Of a stretch of 64,000 nt of DNA, positions 11,072 to 19,282 are shown in pieces. The notes beneath the pieces are model-generated. The model was not told where the DNA came from and searched no databases. It worked only from the letters and a program-made list of their open reading frames with translations. Within the stretch, counting starts at the first letter, position 1. The number at the start of each line of letters is the position of its first letter. Both the position numbers and the translations under genes were made by a program. This DNA comes from Psychrobacter cibarius. Its GTDB lineage: Bacteria > Pseudomonadota > Gammaproteobacteria > Pseudomonadales > Moraxellaceae. The stretch covers positions 62,001 through 126,000 of the forward strand of contig NZ_JABASQ010000002.1 of assembly GCF_016107535.1 (NCBI RefSeq), in the 5' to 3' direction.

Positions 11072-11560
11072 TTATTTTGCAGCGATACATTCAACTTCAA
11101 CGCTGGCACCTGCCGCCAATTCAGCGACGCCAAAGGCTGAACGTACCGGATAAGGTTTGGCCAATTCCGCTTTATAGACTTTATTAAAATCGTCAAAGTC
11201 ATCCATGTCTGTCAGCATCGCCATACATTTGACGATGTCTGACTTTTGATAGCCATATGTTAACAAGGTTTCATTGATATTATCCAATGCTTGCTTGGCT
11301 TCGGCTTTGACACCACCTTTGACCAATTTGCCATCTTTAAAACCAATTTGTCCAGACATGTATAGCGTATCGCCCACCCGTACTGCTTCTGAAAAAGGAT
11401 AATTGCCACCATCACCAAGAAACACAGGGCTAGATTTAGTCACACTTGCGGTATTTGCCATTGGCGCCGCATTCGCTGTCATAGCAAGGCCTAGTGAGCA
11501 CGCGCCCACGAGCAACGCTTTAGTTAAATGGGCGGTCAATTTATGGGTAATCTTGGACAT
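11072..11560 (-). CDS. RidA/YjgF-family protein with signal peptide
   Basis: RidA proteins hydrolyse reactive enamine/imine intermediates to keto acids and are normally cytoplasmic. This one has a clear Sec signal (AHLTKALLVGACSLGLAMTA followed by NA) ending near residue 31, so export to the periplasm is predicted. The Rid core follows: GNYPFSEAVRVGDTLYMSGQ, then VRSAFGVAELAAGASVEVEC with the conserved arginine of the active site. The start at ATG 11560 is set by a strong AGGAG 6 bases upstream; the frame extends to 11623 without support. It is a single gene convergent with gspE. Some family members do not have deaminase activity, so the catalytic role is inference. Confidence 0.85.
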   Translation of the reverse strand: MSKITHKLTAHLTKALLVGACSLGLAMTANAAPMANTASVTKSSPVFLGDGGNYPFSEAVRVGDTLYMSGQIGFKDGKLVKGGVKAEAKQALDNINETLLTYGYQKSDIVKCMAMLTDMDDFDDFNKVYKAELAKPYPVRSAFGVAELAAGASVEVECIAAK

Positions 11561-11678
11561 CGCTGTCTCCTTATTATACGTTTTTTTCACAATTTTTCTA
11601 AATTCACTATACAAGTTTAACAAACATAATGTCTCATCACACTAGATGACACATTATGTCTTACTTATGCTTAACCAG

Positions 11679-12380
11679 TTATTGGTCGTTTTGTTCAGCT
11701 TCGACTTCTGTTTTAGATTCAGTATCAGCTTCTAGCGGCTTGTCGCTGGTCTTGCCCTGACGGCGCGCTTCTAACTCAGACTTAGGTATCCAAGCCCATG
11801 TCATCTCAACCACGATAGGGTCACGATCACTGTCAGACTCACGGTCATGAATGACGCACGGAATTACCATTTCACCTTTTGGTGTATTTAGGATATCTAA
11901 GCGCTGTTCATCCGATAAAGACGCCACTGCTGCAATTTGGCCTTTTTTAATCGGGCGATAAAAATTAACCGAGTATGATTTAATCAATAGTACGCGGTCA
12001 GAGGGTAGGTTTAAACCCAAAATAAAACCAGTCGCTGTTTCGGCAAGTAAGGTAATGGCGACCGCATGAATAGAGCCAATATGATTTTGCACTGCTTTGG
12101 TGTTGTTTAAGCTCACGACGACTTGGTTGGGTTCGACCGTTTCATAATAGACGCCCGTTGTGCCTACGTATGGCACCACTTTACCAAAAGCTTTGGATAA
12201 AATGCTCGAGCGTGCGCTGGCAGGTAAGTACTTGGTGATAGATAACAGTTTGGTGAATTGATTGCTGATTGGCTTGAGCGTGCTGTTGGGTTTTTCGACG
12301 GGCGATCTTGTGCTGTCAGAGGTTTTGGCTGGCAATTTATTGGTTAGCTTGCTAGGGAGTTTTTTTAATAATCCTGACAT
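11679..12380 (-). CDS. DUF4442 hotdog-fold protein, thioesterase-like
   Basis: The central part (about residues 60-205 of 233) matches the DUF4442 hotdog family related to PaaI/YiiD-type acyl thioesterases: NHIGSIHAVAITLLAETATG is the characteristic helix, followed by VNFYRPIKKGQIAAVASL. Thioesterase action on an acyl-CoA is inferred from the fold; the substrate is unknown. The N-terminal 50 residues are basic and S/T/P rich and the last 30 are acidic and polar, both probably disordered and not part of the domain. It is monocistronic, divergent from mcrB. Confidence 0.75.
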   Translation of the reverse strand: MSGLLKKLPSKLTNKLPAKTSDSTRSPVEKPNSTLKPISNQFTKLLSITKYLPASARSSILSKAFGKVVPYVGTTGVYYETVEPNQVVVSLNNTKAVQNHIGSIHAVAITLLAETATGFILGLNLPSDRVLLIKSYSVNFYRPIKKGQIAAVASLSDEQRLDILNTPKGEMVIPCVIHDRESDSDRDPIVVEMTWAWIPKSELEARRQGKTSDKPLEADTESKTEVEAEQNDQ

Positions 12381-12727
12381 ACAAAATTCCTTAATGTAGA
12401 TAGATTAAATGACGCTTTGAGTGTTATATATTTCATCATAGCAGCTGATAGGATGCCTATTGTGCAAGCTGCCATACTTACTATGGTACATTAACCGCCG
12501 TCTGCCTACTATTATTAGCATGAACTGCTGCGCTTATAAAATAGGGCTAACGTCATGATACTCTAGATGCTAGGAATACTATCGCTCAAAGCAATATCAT
12601 ATCACTCAGATGCTTTCATAAACAGTGCTGCTGGATGCCATAAAGACAGCCACGCTATAATGATGACATTTTAGCGTATCTTATTGATTATTTTTCTTAT
12701 TTCCTTTTTTCTATGCTGGATGAAGCT
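12381..12727. other. Divergent intergenic region upstream of mcrB
   Basis: About 350 bases with no gene; should carry promoters for the DUF4442 gene and mcrB. No inverted repeat, integrase or att-like duplication was noticed. A pyrimidine-rich stretch (12690-12712) immediately precedes the first possible mcrB ATG at 12713. Confidence 0.5.
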
Positions 12728-14185
12728 ATGCCTGACACGTCAATTCATGCGCCGACCAATATCATTTATACAGGCGTTGCTGGTACGGGGAAAACCTATC
12801 GACTGTTACAAATTGCTAAGCGATATACCGATTATCTGCCGAGAGCCGATGAGGCAGATTTGTTGGGGCAGCTATTGCAAGAGCTTAGCTGGCGTGAAAT
12901 TGTATGCTTGGTACTTTTGGATTTTCAATCTAAACACCAAGACTTGGTAAAAGTGCCTGAAATCGTCAATCATGCGTTCTTTGTCGCGAAAGCGGCACAG
13001 AATGCACGCGAAAAAAACTTAAGCAATACGGCTTGGTCTGTCCTTCAAATGCATAGCCCTACCAATTCAAAAACTGTGACTTATAAAAACCGTGTCAGCC
13101 AAGCCTATTTTGATAAAGATGAGGGCGGTGCGTGGTATTTGCTGCCAGAAAGCTTTGAGTTATTAACAGAGCTATCGCAGCAACTTGCCGAATTTCAGCA
13201 GGCGCAGCGTGATAATAGTGTCAACCAAAGCCAAGCTAACCCAAATCAAGGTTTTAGCCAGCAGCGTTTCACCATGGTCAGCTTCCATCAAGCGTATGGC
13301 TATGAAGAGTTTGTCGAAGGCATTCGCCCTGTCATGGTAGCGTCTAATCATACAATGAATAGCTCATCTCAAATGAATTACGCCATTCAAGATGGTGCAT
13401 TCTTAAAATTGTGTCAAAGGGCAGCAAATGATCCAGAGCAGCGTTATGCCATCTTAATTGATGAGATCAATCGCGCCAACGTGTCACGAGTATTTGGCGA
13501 GCTACTCAGTCTAATTGAGCCAGACAAACGGGCTGGCATGGCAAACGCGATGACCGTTCATTTGGCCTATTCTGGACGGGCTTTTAGCATCCCTGCCAAC
13601 ATTGATATTTATGCCACGATGAACATCCAAGATCACTCGTTAGCACCACTTGATATGGCATTACGTCGGCGCTTTCGTTTTATCGAATGTCCACCGCAAC
13701 CAGAATTATTACCCATCATTCATGTACCCCAAAACTCAGAAGCTGACAGTCCAGCGACGGTAGATTTGGCAAAGCTATTAGCTGGTTTGAATAATCGCAT
13801 CACGCAAACAGTGGGAATGGAAGCGCGATTGGGTCATGCTTTTTTATGGTCAGTGACGGATCTTGGACAATTGCAAGCGGTGTTGGTCGAACAAATCATT
13901 CCGCAGTTAATGCAAGCGACGGGTGGGCAAGAGGGTACTTTGCAATATATTTTTAGAGATGAGCAGCAGCCACTGCAAGCACAGTTTATTCATGATAGTC
14001 ACGCATCCATTAATGACAGTGTGAATGACCAAGTGAATGCTAGTAGTCAAAATCCGCTGTTTACTGGTCAAAATGCATTTTTCGGTCAGTCTATGAGCAC
14101 ATCTGGCTATAGGACAAATACCGACCTTATCGCGAGGGTAGGTGAATTTGCCAAATCCACTGTCTATCAACGTTTATATCCATAA
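12728..14185 (+). CDS. mcrB: McrB-like AAA+ GTPase of a McrBC restriction system, lacking the N-terminal DNA-binding domain
   Basis: McrB is the GTP-dependent motor of modification-dependent restriction and works with the nuclease McrC. Numbered from ATG 12713, the motifs are Walker A GVAGTGKT (21-28), FTMVSFHQAYGYEEFVEGIR (about 196-215), Walker B YAILIDEINRAN (245-256) and the McrB signature MNIQD (303-307) followed by LDMALRRRFRF. Two differences from E. coli McrB are plain: Walker A lies at the very N-terminus, so the DNA-recognition domain is absent, and about 130 extra residues separate Walker A from the FHQ motif. I prefer ATG 12728, with GGATG upstream; ATG 12713 lacks a Shine-Dalgarno. 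mcrC follows after 12 bases. Confidence 0.88.
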   Translation: MPDTSIHAPTNIIYTGVAGTGKTYRLLQIAKRYTDYLPRADEADLLGQLLQELSWREIVCLVLLDFQSKHQDLVKVPEIVNHAFFVAKAAQNAREKNLSNTAWSVLQMHSPTNSKTVTYKNRVSQAYFDKDEGGAWYLLPESFELLTELSQQLAEFQQAQRDNSVNQSQANPNQGFSQQRFTMVSFHQAYGYEEFVEGIRPVMVASNHTMNSSSQMNYAIQDGAFLKLCQRAANDPEQRYAILIDEINRANVSRVFGELLSLIEPDKRAGMANAMTVHLAYSGRAFSIPANIDIYATMNIQDHSLAPLDMALRRRFRFIECPPQPELLPIIHVPQNSEADSPATVDLAKLLAGLNNRITQTVGMEARLGHAFLWSVTDLGQLQAVLVEQIIPQLMQATGGQEGTLQYIFRDEQQPLQAQFIHDSHASINDSVNDQVNASSQNPLFTGQNAFFGQSMSTSGYRTNTDLIARVGEFAKSTVYQRLYP

Positions 14186-14197
14186 AGGTGCTCAGCG

Positions 14198-15778
14198 TTG
14201 ATAAATAATAGCTTTAGTCATAAAGTCATAGCCAATAATATTGATAGTGCTAACGTTAATGCGTTTGATGTAAATACCATCACGGTGTTTGAGCATCAGC
14301 GTCTAACAGCGCATGACTTCTTACGGGTATCTGATTTCCATTGGTTGATGGCGCAAGAGTTTGCGGTTTTTAGCATTAAGCGCAGACAGGGACAATGGCA
14401 GTTAAAAGTCGGACATTATATAGGGGTTATTTTACTGCCCAGCGGCATGACGCTTGAGATATTACCCAAACTCGCAGCAAAAACTTCTAGCGATCAAGTC
14501 GCGCAGCAATCATACCTTTCACAGAATGCCAGTCATCGCCCTGATATCAGGCAAACTCGCCAATGGGTGCAGGGCATGCTATCGGATTTGACCAATAGCA
14601 GTCATGCCAAAAACAAGTTACCCAATACAAAAAATCTAGGGCAATTTAGCAGTCAACTGGCGACACTATCGATAGACGTACTGCCATTATCAGATTGGCT
14701 TATCACGCAGTTTTTGCAGCGGCTGGCTCATTATCGACCAAGCAAACACTATCAGACGCAGGTCGATAATCAAGCATCGCTACAAGGTCGACTGCTCATC
14801 AAAGAACAATTGCGCCACAACAGCATGCAGCCGCATAAGTTTGTCTGTGAGAGCAGTATACTGAGCCAAGACATGCTAGGTAATCGGCTGATTAAGAGCA
14901 CGTTGGTTTTGATGACACCTTTATTTTTTCAATCAACGCTATCGAAAGCAGATGCGCCTAAATTTTTGCAGGTTTGGCAGCGAGTAGCGGCGTTGAGTTA
15001 TCAAGAGCTGACACAGTTAGAGTCGATATACAAGCAAGCAAAGCGTCAGTTAGCCGCTCAACCGCTTCGAGCACCGCAATTACAAGCTGCTCAGCAGTTG
15101 TTAGATATGGCTTATTGGTTACTAAGGCAGTCCAATGTGGCAACAGGTAATGGTATTGCGCCAAATAAACCATTCAAGCAAAATCTGTCGTCTCCGCGTT
15201 TATGCTTGCTGATTGATATGAATCAAGCTTTTGAACAATGGGCAAGTATGCGCATTGCCTCGATGTTTCAGCAAGTGAGTCAACAATATCAGCCGTTATA
15301 TCAAACGCAAAGTATCTGGCTAACGGATGCAGAAGGGCGCGCATGTCTGTCTATACGACCTGATTTGCTCATATATAAAACTGATGCTAATGATAATTGT
15401 CAAAATCAGAGTAGCACTGCGGTTATTGAAGCTAGAGAAAAAGGTCACTATAGCCATGTCATCGATATTAAATGGAAGCATTTATCGCAGACAGCCAGCA
15501 TTAGTGCCAGCGATGCTTATCAACTGATGAGTTACGCTCAGGCCTATCAAGCAGGGCAGGTGTGGCTGGTTTATCCAGTACAAGATAATGAGCGGTTGCC
15601 AGTTGCGCTCAGCCAACAAGTGCATGATTATAAAAAAACTGATGGCGCTAACAACCATGATAAGAGCCATAATATTGCTGATGAAAAGGTGAGTCCTGCG
15701 CCATTGTGGCTCGTACCGTTCAATGTTCTGACTGGTACGATAAACGGCGGCTTGCTTCCTGATTGGAATAGAGTATAA
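14198..15778 (+). CDS. mcrC: McrC-like PD-(D/E)xK nuclease subunit
   Basis: McrC is the endonuclease partner that stimulates McrB GTPase and cuts DNA. The N-terminal region (about 28-92) has the typical small beta-rich domain ending in IEILPK-like LEILPKL. The C-terminal nuclease core shows E346 (MNQAFEQW), D389 (SIRPDLLIY) and D423-x-K425 (VIDIKWK), matching PD-(D/E)xK. Translation probably starts at TTG 14198: AAAGGTG lies just upstream and no ATG occurs until about residue 51, inside conserved sequence. Length 526 exceeds E. coli McrC (348), partly through Q- and S-rich inserts. It forms a two-gene unit with mcrB, next to a tRNA cluster. Confidence 0.88.
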   Translation: MINNSFSHKVIANNIDSANVNAFDVNTITVFEHQRLTAHDFLRVSDFHWLMAQEFAVFSIKRRQGQWQLKVGHYIGVILLPSGMTLEILPKLAAKTSSDQVAQQSYLSQNASHRPDIRQTRQWVQGMLSDLTNSSHAKNKLPNTKNLGQFSSQLATLSIDVLPLSDWLITQFLQRLAHYRPSKHYQTQVDNQASLQGRLLIKEQLRHNSMQPHKFVCESSILSQDMLGNRLIKSTLVLMTPLFFQSTLSKADAPKFLQVWQRVAALSYQELTQLESIYKQAKRQLAAQPLRAPQLQAAQQLLDMAYWLLRQSNVATGNGIAPNKPFKQNLSSPRLCLLIDMNQAFEQWASMRIASMFQQVSQQYQPLYQTQSIWLTDAEGRACLSIRPDLLIYKTDANDNCQNQSSTAVIEAREKGHYSHVIDIKWKHLSQTASISASDAYQLMSYAQAYQAGQVWLVYPVQDNERLPVALSQQVHDYKKTDGANNHDKSHNIADEKVSPAPLWLVPFNVLTGTINGGLLPDWNRV

Positions 15779-15905
15779 TGAGCGCTGTCGATGAGTAAGT
15801 ATCACTTAGCATCGTGGAGAAAAGGATTTGTCATAGTGGTTTTTATGATAAATGAGCGTTTTTTAAGTAATTTAGCAGTTTTTTTAAATTAATTAAAAAT
15901 AGGTG

Positions 15906-15934
15906 TTGACACCATCGGCTTTTCCCCTTAATAT
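15906..15934 (+). promoter_or_regulatory. Sigma-70 promoter of the tRNA cluster
   Basis: TTGACA (15906-15911), a 17-base spacer and TAATAT (15929-15934) are near consensus. The following GTGCACC is G+C rich, as in stringently controlled stable-RNA promoters. tRNA-Pro begins about 85 bases downstream. Confidence 0.8.
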
Positions 15935-16021
15935 GTGCACCTCGATAGCAAGGAACGTTAACAAGTTAGTGGCATTGCCAACAACGAGTTAATTAACAAA
16001 CTATCGTGATAATAGAAATTT

Positions 16022-16098
<77 letters not shown>

Positions 16099-16110
16099 TC
16101 TATTTTTAAG

Positions 16111-16130
16111 AGCCTTACAGGCTTTTTTTT
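16111..16130 (+). terminator. Weak hairpin with T run after tRNA-Pro
   Basis: AGCC-TTACA-GGCT followed by eight T residues. The stem is only 4 bp, so it may attenuate rather than end transcription before tRNA-Arg. Confidence 0.45.
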
Positions 16131-16194
16131 ATGTATAATGGTTTAGTTTCTGATATATTTAAAACTTGCTTTAGTATATAAAAGTCCTCTAAGA

Positions 16195-16271
16195 GCGCCT
16201 GTAGCTCAGCTGGATAGAGCATCTCCCTTCTAAGGAGGTGGCCGCAGGTTCGAATCCTGCCAGGCGCACCA
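16195..16271 (+). tRNA. tRNA-Arg (anticodon UCU)
   Basis: A 77-nt cloverleaf with acceptor GCGCCTG/CAGGCGC, discriminator A and encoded CCA. Anticodon loop CTTCTAA flanked by TCTCC and GGAGG gives TCT. The T arm is GCAGGTTCGAATCCTGC. Confidence 0.97.
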
Positions 16272-16309
16272 TTTAGCCTGCAAATCTTGCCTCATCAGGC
16301 AATAGTTAT

Positions 16310-16386
16310 GGCGGTTGTAGCTCAGTTGGTAGAGCCCCGGGTTGTGATCTCGGTTGTCGTGGGTTCGAGTCCCATCAGTCGCCCCA
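16310..16386 (+). tRNA. tRNA-His (anticodon GUG)
   Basis: A 77-nt cloverleaf with an eight-base acceptor GGCGGTTG/CAGTCGCC, including the extra G-1 paired with C73 that identifies histidine tRNAs, then CCA. Anticodon loop TTGTGAT gives GTG. Confidence 0.96.
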
Positions 16387-16918
16387 TATTTTATTCTGCA
16401 TTATCCTCTTCTTGTTCTACCTCATTATAAAAACCTTATTCTAAATAATAATACTTGCCATGTTTGGCTTTTTTTTGTGCCTGTATGATTGGTTTTAACC
16501 TATCTTACCCCCTGCGATTAAAATTTGTAGACTCATCAGCCCTTTGATTGTCTATTGATTTACTGGCCTTTTGTCTCATTTATTTTTATTATAGGTTCTC
16601 TTTTGAGACACTCGCTATCTCTGTACGTGCCTTAAACCTGCTTTGTTATTCTTTAACCGCCTTTATATAGAATAGCAAAATATAGAATAACAAAGGCAAC
16701 GCTTTTAGTGATGCATCATGATAAGGTCTTAAAGCCCGTTGATATATTAGGTCATCCATTAAGAAGTGATCCATTGAAGATGATACGAGTGTTAAGAAAA
16801 CCAAAGGTCAGTTAAAAAATATATTGAATAGATTAAGTAAGCCTAAGACTGTAGTAGGGATGTGAGTGCTTGTCTGAGATGCGCTGCTATGGATCTTATA
16901 TTATTGAGGAAGTGATTA
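16387..16918. other. Intergenic region after the tRNA cluster
   Basis: About 530 AT-rich bases with no gene. A short direct repeat TATAGAATARCAAA occurs twice (about 16667-16693). No clear terminator for tRNA-His and no integrase fragment or tRNA 3'-end duplication was seen. The last 60 bases must hold the promoter and leader of the AraC-family gene. Confidence 0.5.
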
Positions 16919-17854
16919 ATGGACGCATTGAGCGTATTGCTACAAAACGTGCATTTGTTTGAAACCAAGTATTATCGTTTGAATGGGACTGGTAATTGGT
17001 CTTATTCCATCACTAGACAAGATACGATTTTATTTTATTTAGTGATGTCTGGGAGCTTTTGTATCGACGTCGGCAATGGTTTGCGACAGGCGCACGCAGG
17101 CGATATGATTATGATTCCCAGTGCCCATAAGCATGTGAGCTATGCCTTAGATCATAATGGTGACGATGCGCTACCGCTAGATGAGTTGCTGACTCATTGT
17201 AAGGAAAACACCCTTGATATCGATGGCAACGGTGATCCTAACTCGTCTCTGATATTGATTGAATGCAAGTATGACAAAGAAATGATACGTCCTTTGTTGT
17301 CTGTGCTGCCTGCGATTTTGCCTGAAATCAATGATGAGTCTGATGGTAGGTTTGAGGTCATTGATGTCGAGATTAAGCTGCTGACCTTAGAAGCCGAGCG
17401 TGAGCGCATGGGCAAGACCGCGATCATCAATCATTGGGCAAGTATTATGATGATTGAATGTTTGCGGGTTTATATTGAAAGTTTGCCTGAGGCCACAGAG
17501 AATTGGCTAAAAGCCATGAAAGACCCGTTTTTGACCAAGGCGTTAGCAGCGATGCATCAAGCGCCCAATCAACACTGGACCATTCATAAGCTGGCTGAAG
17601 TCGCAGGAATGTCACGCTCGAGCTTTGCGCAGCGCTTTAAAGATACAGTTGGTATGCCGCCGCTGACTTATCTAATTGATTATCGCTTGCGCTTGGCGGC
17701 CCGTTATCTACGCTTGCAGCAAAACAGTATTGGCCGTATCAGTGAGTTGGTTGGCTATGCGTCAGACTCGACCTTTAGTCAAGCATTCAAGCGCGTTTAT
17801 GGGTTATCACCAAAAGCCTATCGTCAACAATATCAACAAGAAAACATCGCATAA
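16919..17854 (+). CDS. AraC-family transcriptional regulator with N-terminal cupin
   Basis: The N-terminal half (about 10-200 of 311) resembles the cupin ligand-binding domain of the AraC subgroup with PF12852, including FYLVMSGSFCIDV and HAGDMIMIP. The C-terminal 100 residues are a double helix-turn-helix: WTIHKLAEVAGMSRSSFAQR with FKDTVGMPPLTYLIDYRLRLA, then ISELVGYASDSTFSQAFKRV and YGLSPKAYRQQ. GAGGAAG lies 6 bases before ATG 16919. The effector and target genes are unknown; regulators of this subgroup often sit next to oxidoreductase genes, but none adjoins here. A strong terminator follows directly. Confidence 0.88.
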   Translation: MDALSVLLQNVHLFETKYYRLNGTGNWSYSITRQDTILFYLVMSGSFCIDVGNGLRQAHAGDMIMIPSAHKHVSYALDHNGDDALPLDELLTHCKENTLDIDGNGDPNSSLILIECKYDKEMIRPLLSVLPAILPEINDESDGRFEVIDVEIKLLTLEAERERMGKTAIINHWASIMMIECLRVYIESLPEATENWLKAMKDPFLTKALAAMHQAPNQHWTIHKLAEVAGMSRSSFAQRFKDTVGMPPLTYLIDYRLRLAARYLRLQQNSIGRISELVGYASDSTFSQAFKRVYGLSPKAYRQQYQQENIA

Positions 17855-17873
17855 CGTATCGTTAATGCACCAT

Positions 17874-17914
17874 AAAAGCGTTAAGGTTGCCATTAGGCCC
17901 TTAACGCTTTTTTG
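17874..17914 (+). terminator. Rho-independent terminator of the AraC-family gene
   Basis: A perfect 13-bp stem AAAAGCGTTAAGG/CCTTAACGCTTTT followed by TTTG. Confidence 0.9.
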
Positions 17915-18145
17915 TTTTCTCATAGTGAAGTATGAGACTTTTATGAAGATATTTCGTCTATTGTTGACAGGTGTTGATAGAGAGTATTTTGACGATGGAC
18001 AGCTGACAATGTGCTTGTGTTCAGGTACTATGGAATAATGAGTCATTTAGGCGCGAACGCTTGTTTTTAGCGTAAGATATGTCACTGTATGGTGGTCAGA
18101 TCGTTTGTTCTAAATGATATTTATTTTTGCTGCTGATGGTATGTT

Positions 18146-19201
18146 ATGACTGAACCGACCGCAAAGCCACGCGCAGGAGCCAGTAGCCAACAAGGCTCAG
18201 CTGTGTCCGCTAAAAAACAAAGCGATATGAATCCAAGCAACGTCAAGCATGGTCGAAAAGACAAGGCGGGTGCGACACCTGACAAAGCGATGTTATTGGC
18301 ACTGTTTACGCTGCCAGATATTGAAAAGGCAGTCGTCAAAGAGACAGTTGTTAAAGGCGCAGCTGATGAGTTGTCTAATACCCATAGCAGGGTGCAGCAG
18401 CCTGCTGCTAGCGAGATGAATATTGCCGAGCAGCGTGTGGCACTGTATCGTACCCAGCATGAGCGTACGCGATTATTATATATGGCATCCGCTGCCACGC
18501 GACCTACTTATTTGGTACAAACGCTCAAATCACAATTCGCAGAACATCAGCAATACTTGCTGGCACAGCAGCTTGATAAACGCGGCTTGATGGATACCGA
18601 TGGATTAGAGCGTCTTTGGCAGCAACTGCATGTGGTCGATGACATCATCGCTGATATTGTCCGTCATATGCCAGCTCAGCAACAAGCAGGTTGGCAACTG
18701 ACTACTCAAGATGGGCGAAATCCGCTATGCTTTGCCACCGTTGGCAAATTAAAGAACAGTAAGCCTATTCGTGATCAAGGCAGTCTAAATAGCTATGTAC
18801 TTGGGCACTTCGGCGTGAGTAGTTTTACCTATGACCGCGGCTATTATATTGGACATGTCGTTGGCTACTTATTCAGCTGTTATTTTTGTGCCCATCTATC
18901 TATTAGCTATGGTGTTACGGCACTTGGTTCGCAGGTTATAGCTGATTACGATTATGCCAGTCTGGAGACGCCATACATGGTTAGACTGCTACAAGGGCTG
19001 GATGGCTACTGTAAAAAACGTATTTATCAATTGGCAGTTATCTGTGCGCGATTGAGTGTCTTTGCCAGTGACAAGCGTATCGAGAGAATGCTCATTGCTG
19101 AGGTCAACGACTTCGATAAAAAACTGCAGCAGCAGCACTTAGATGTTTTGTTATTGCAAGGTTTGATGCCAGACAGTAGCGATTCCACGCCGCTTTTTTA
19201 A
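18146..19201 (+). CDS. Protein of unknown function, 351 residues
   Basis: I do not recognise this protein. Residues 1-90 are rich in K, A, S and T and look disordered. From about 95 on the protein is mostly helical with a Q-rich middle (QTLKSQFAEHQQYLLAQQL). Residues about 215-265 hold an aromatic, cysteine-containing segment (GVSSFTYDRGYYIGHVVGYL, then FSCYFCAHLSISYG) that could be a buried core or one weak membrane-associated stretch. There is no signal peptide. It precedes gspF by 81 bases on the same strand, so the two may be co-transcribed, but that alone does not assign a secretion role. Codon use looks like its neighbours. Confidence 0.7.
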   Translation: MTEPTAKPRAGASSQQGSAVSAKKQSDMNPSNVKHGRKDKAGATPDKAMLLALFTLPDIEKAVVKETVVKGAADELSNTHSRVQQPAASEMNIAEQRVALYRTQHERTRLLYMASAATRPTYLVQTLKSQFAEHQQYLLAQQLDKRGLMDTDGLERLWQQLHVVDDIIADIVRHMPAQQQAGWQLTTQDGRNPLCFATVGKLKNSKPIRDQGSLNSYVLGHFGVSSFTYDRGYYIGHVVGYLFSCYFCAHLSISYGVTALGSQVIADYDYASLETPYMVRLLQGLDGYCKKRIYQLAVICARLSVFASDKRIERMLIAEVNDFDKKLQQQHLDVLLLQGLMPDSSDSTPLF

Positions 19202-19282
19202 GCCATTGAATCTCGATAGACCTCCTTTATAAGTCCTTGTTTATTACCTTTTCTTATTGACCACTTTAGGATATTCGCTGCT

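Noticed and set aside
15789..15814. Hairpin after mcrC as terminator
   Set aside because: Stem CGATG/CATCG is weak and followed by GGAGAAAA, not a T run.
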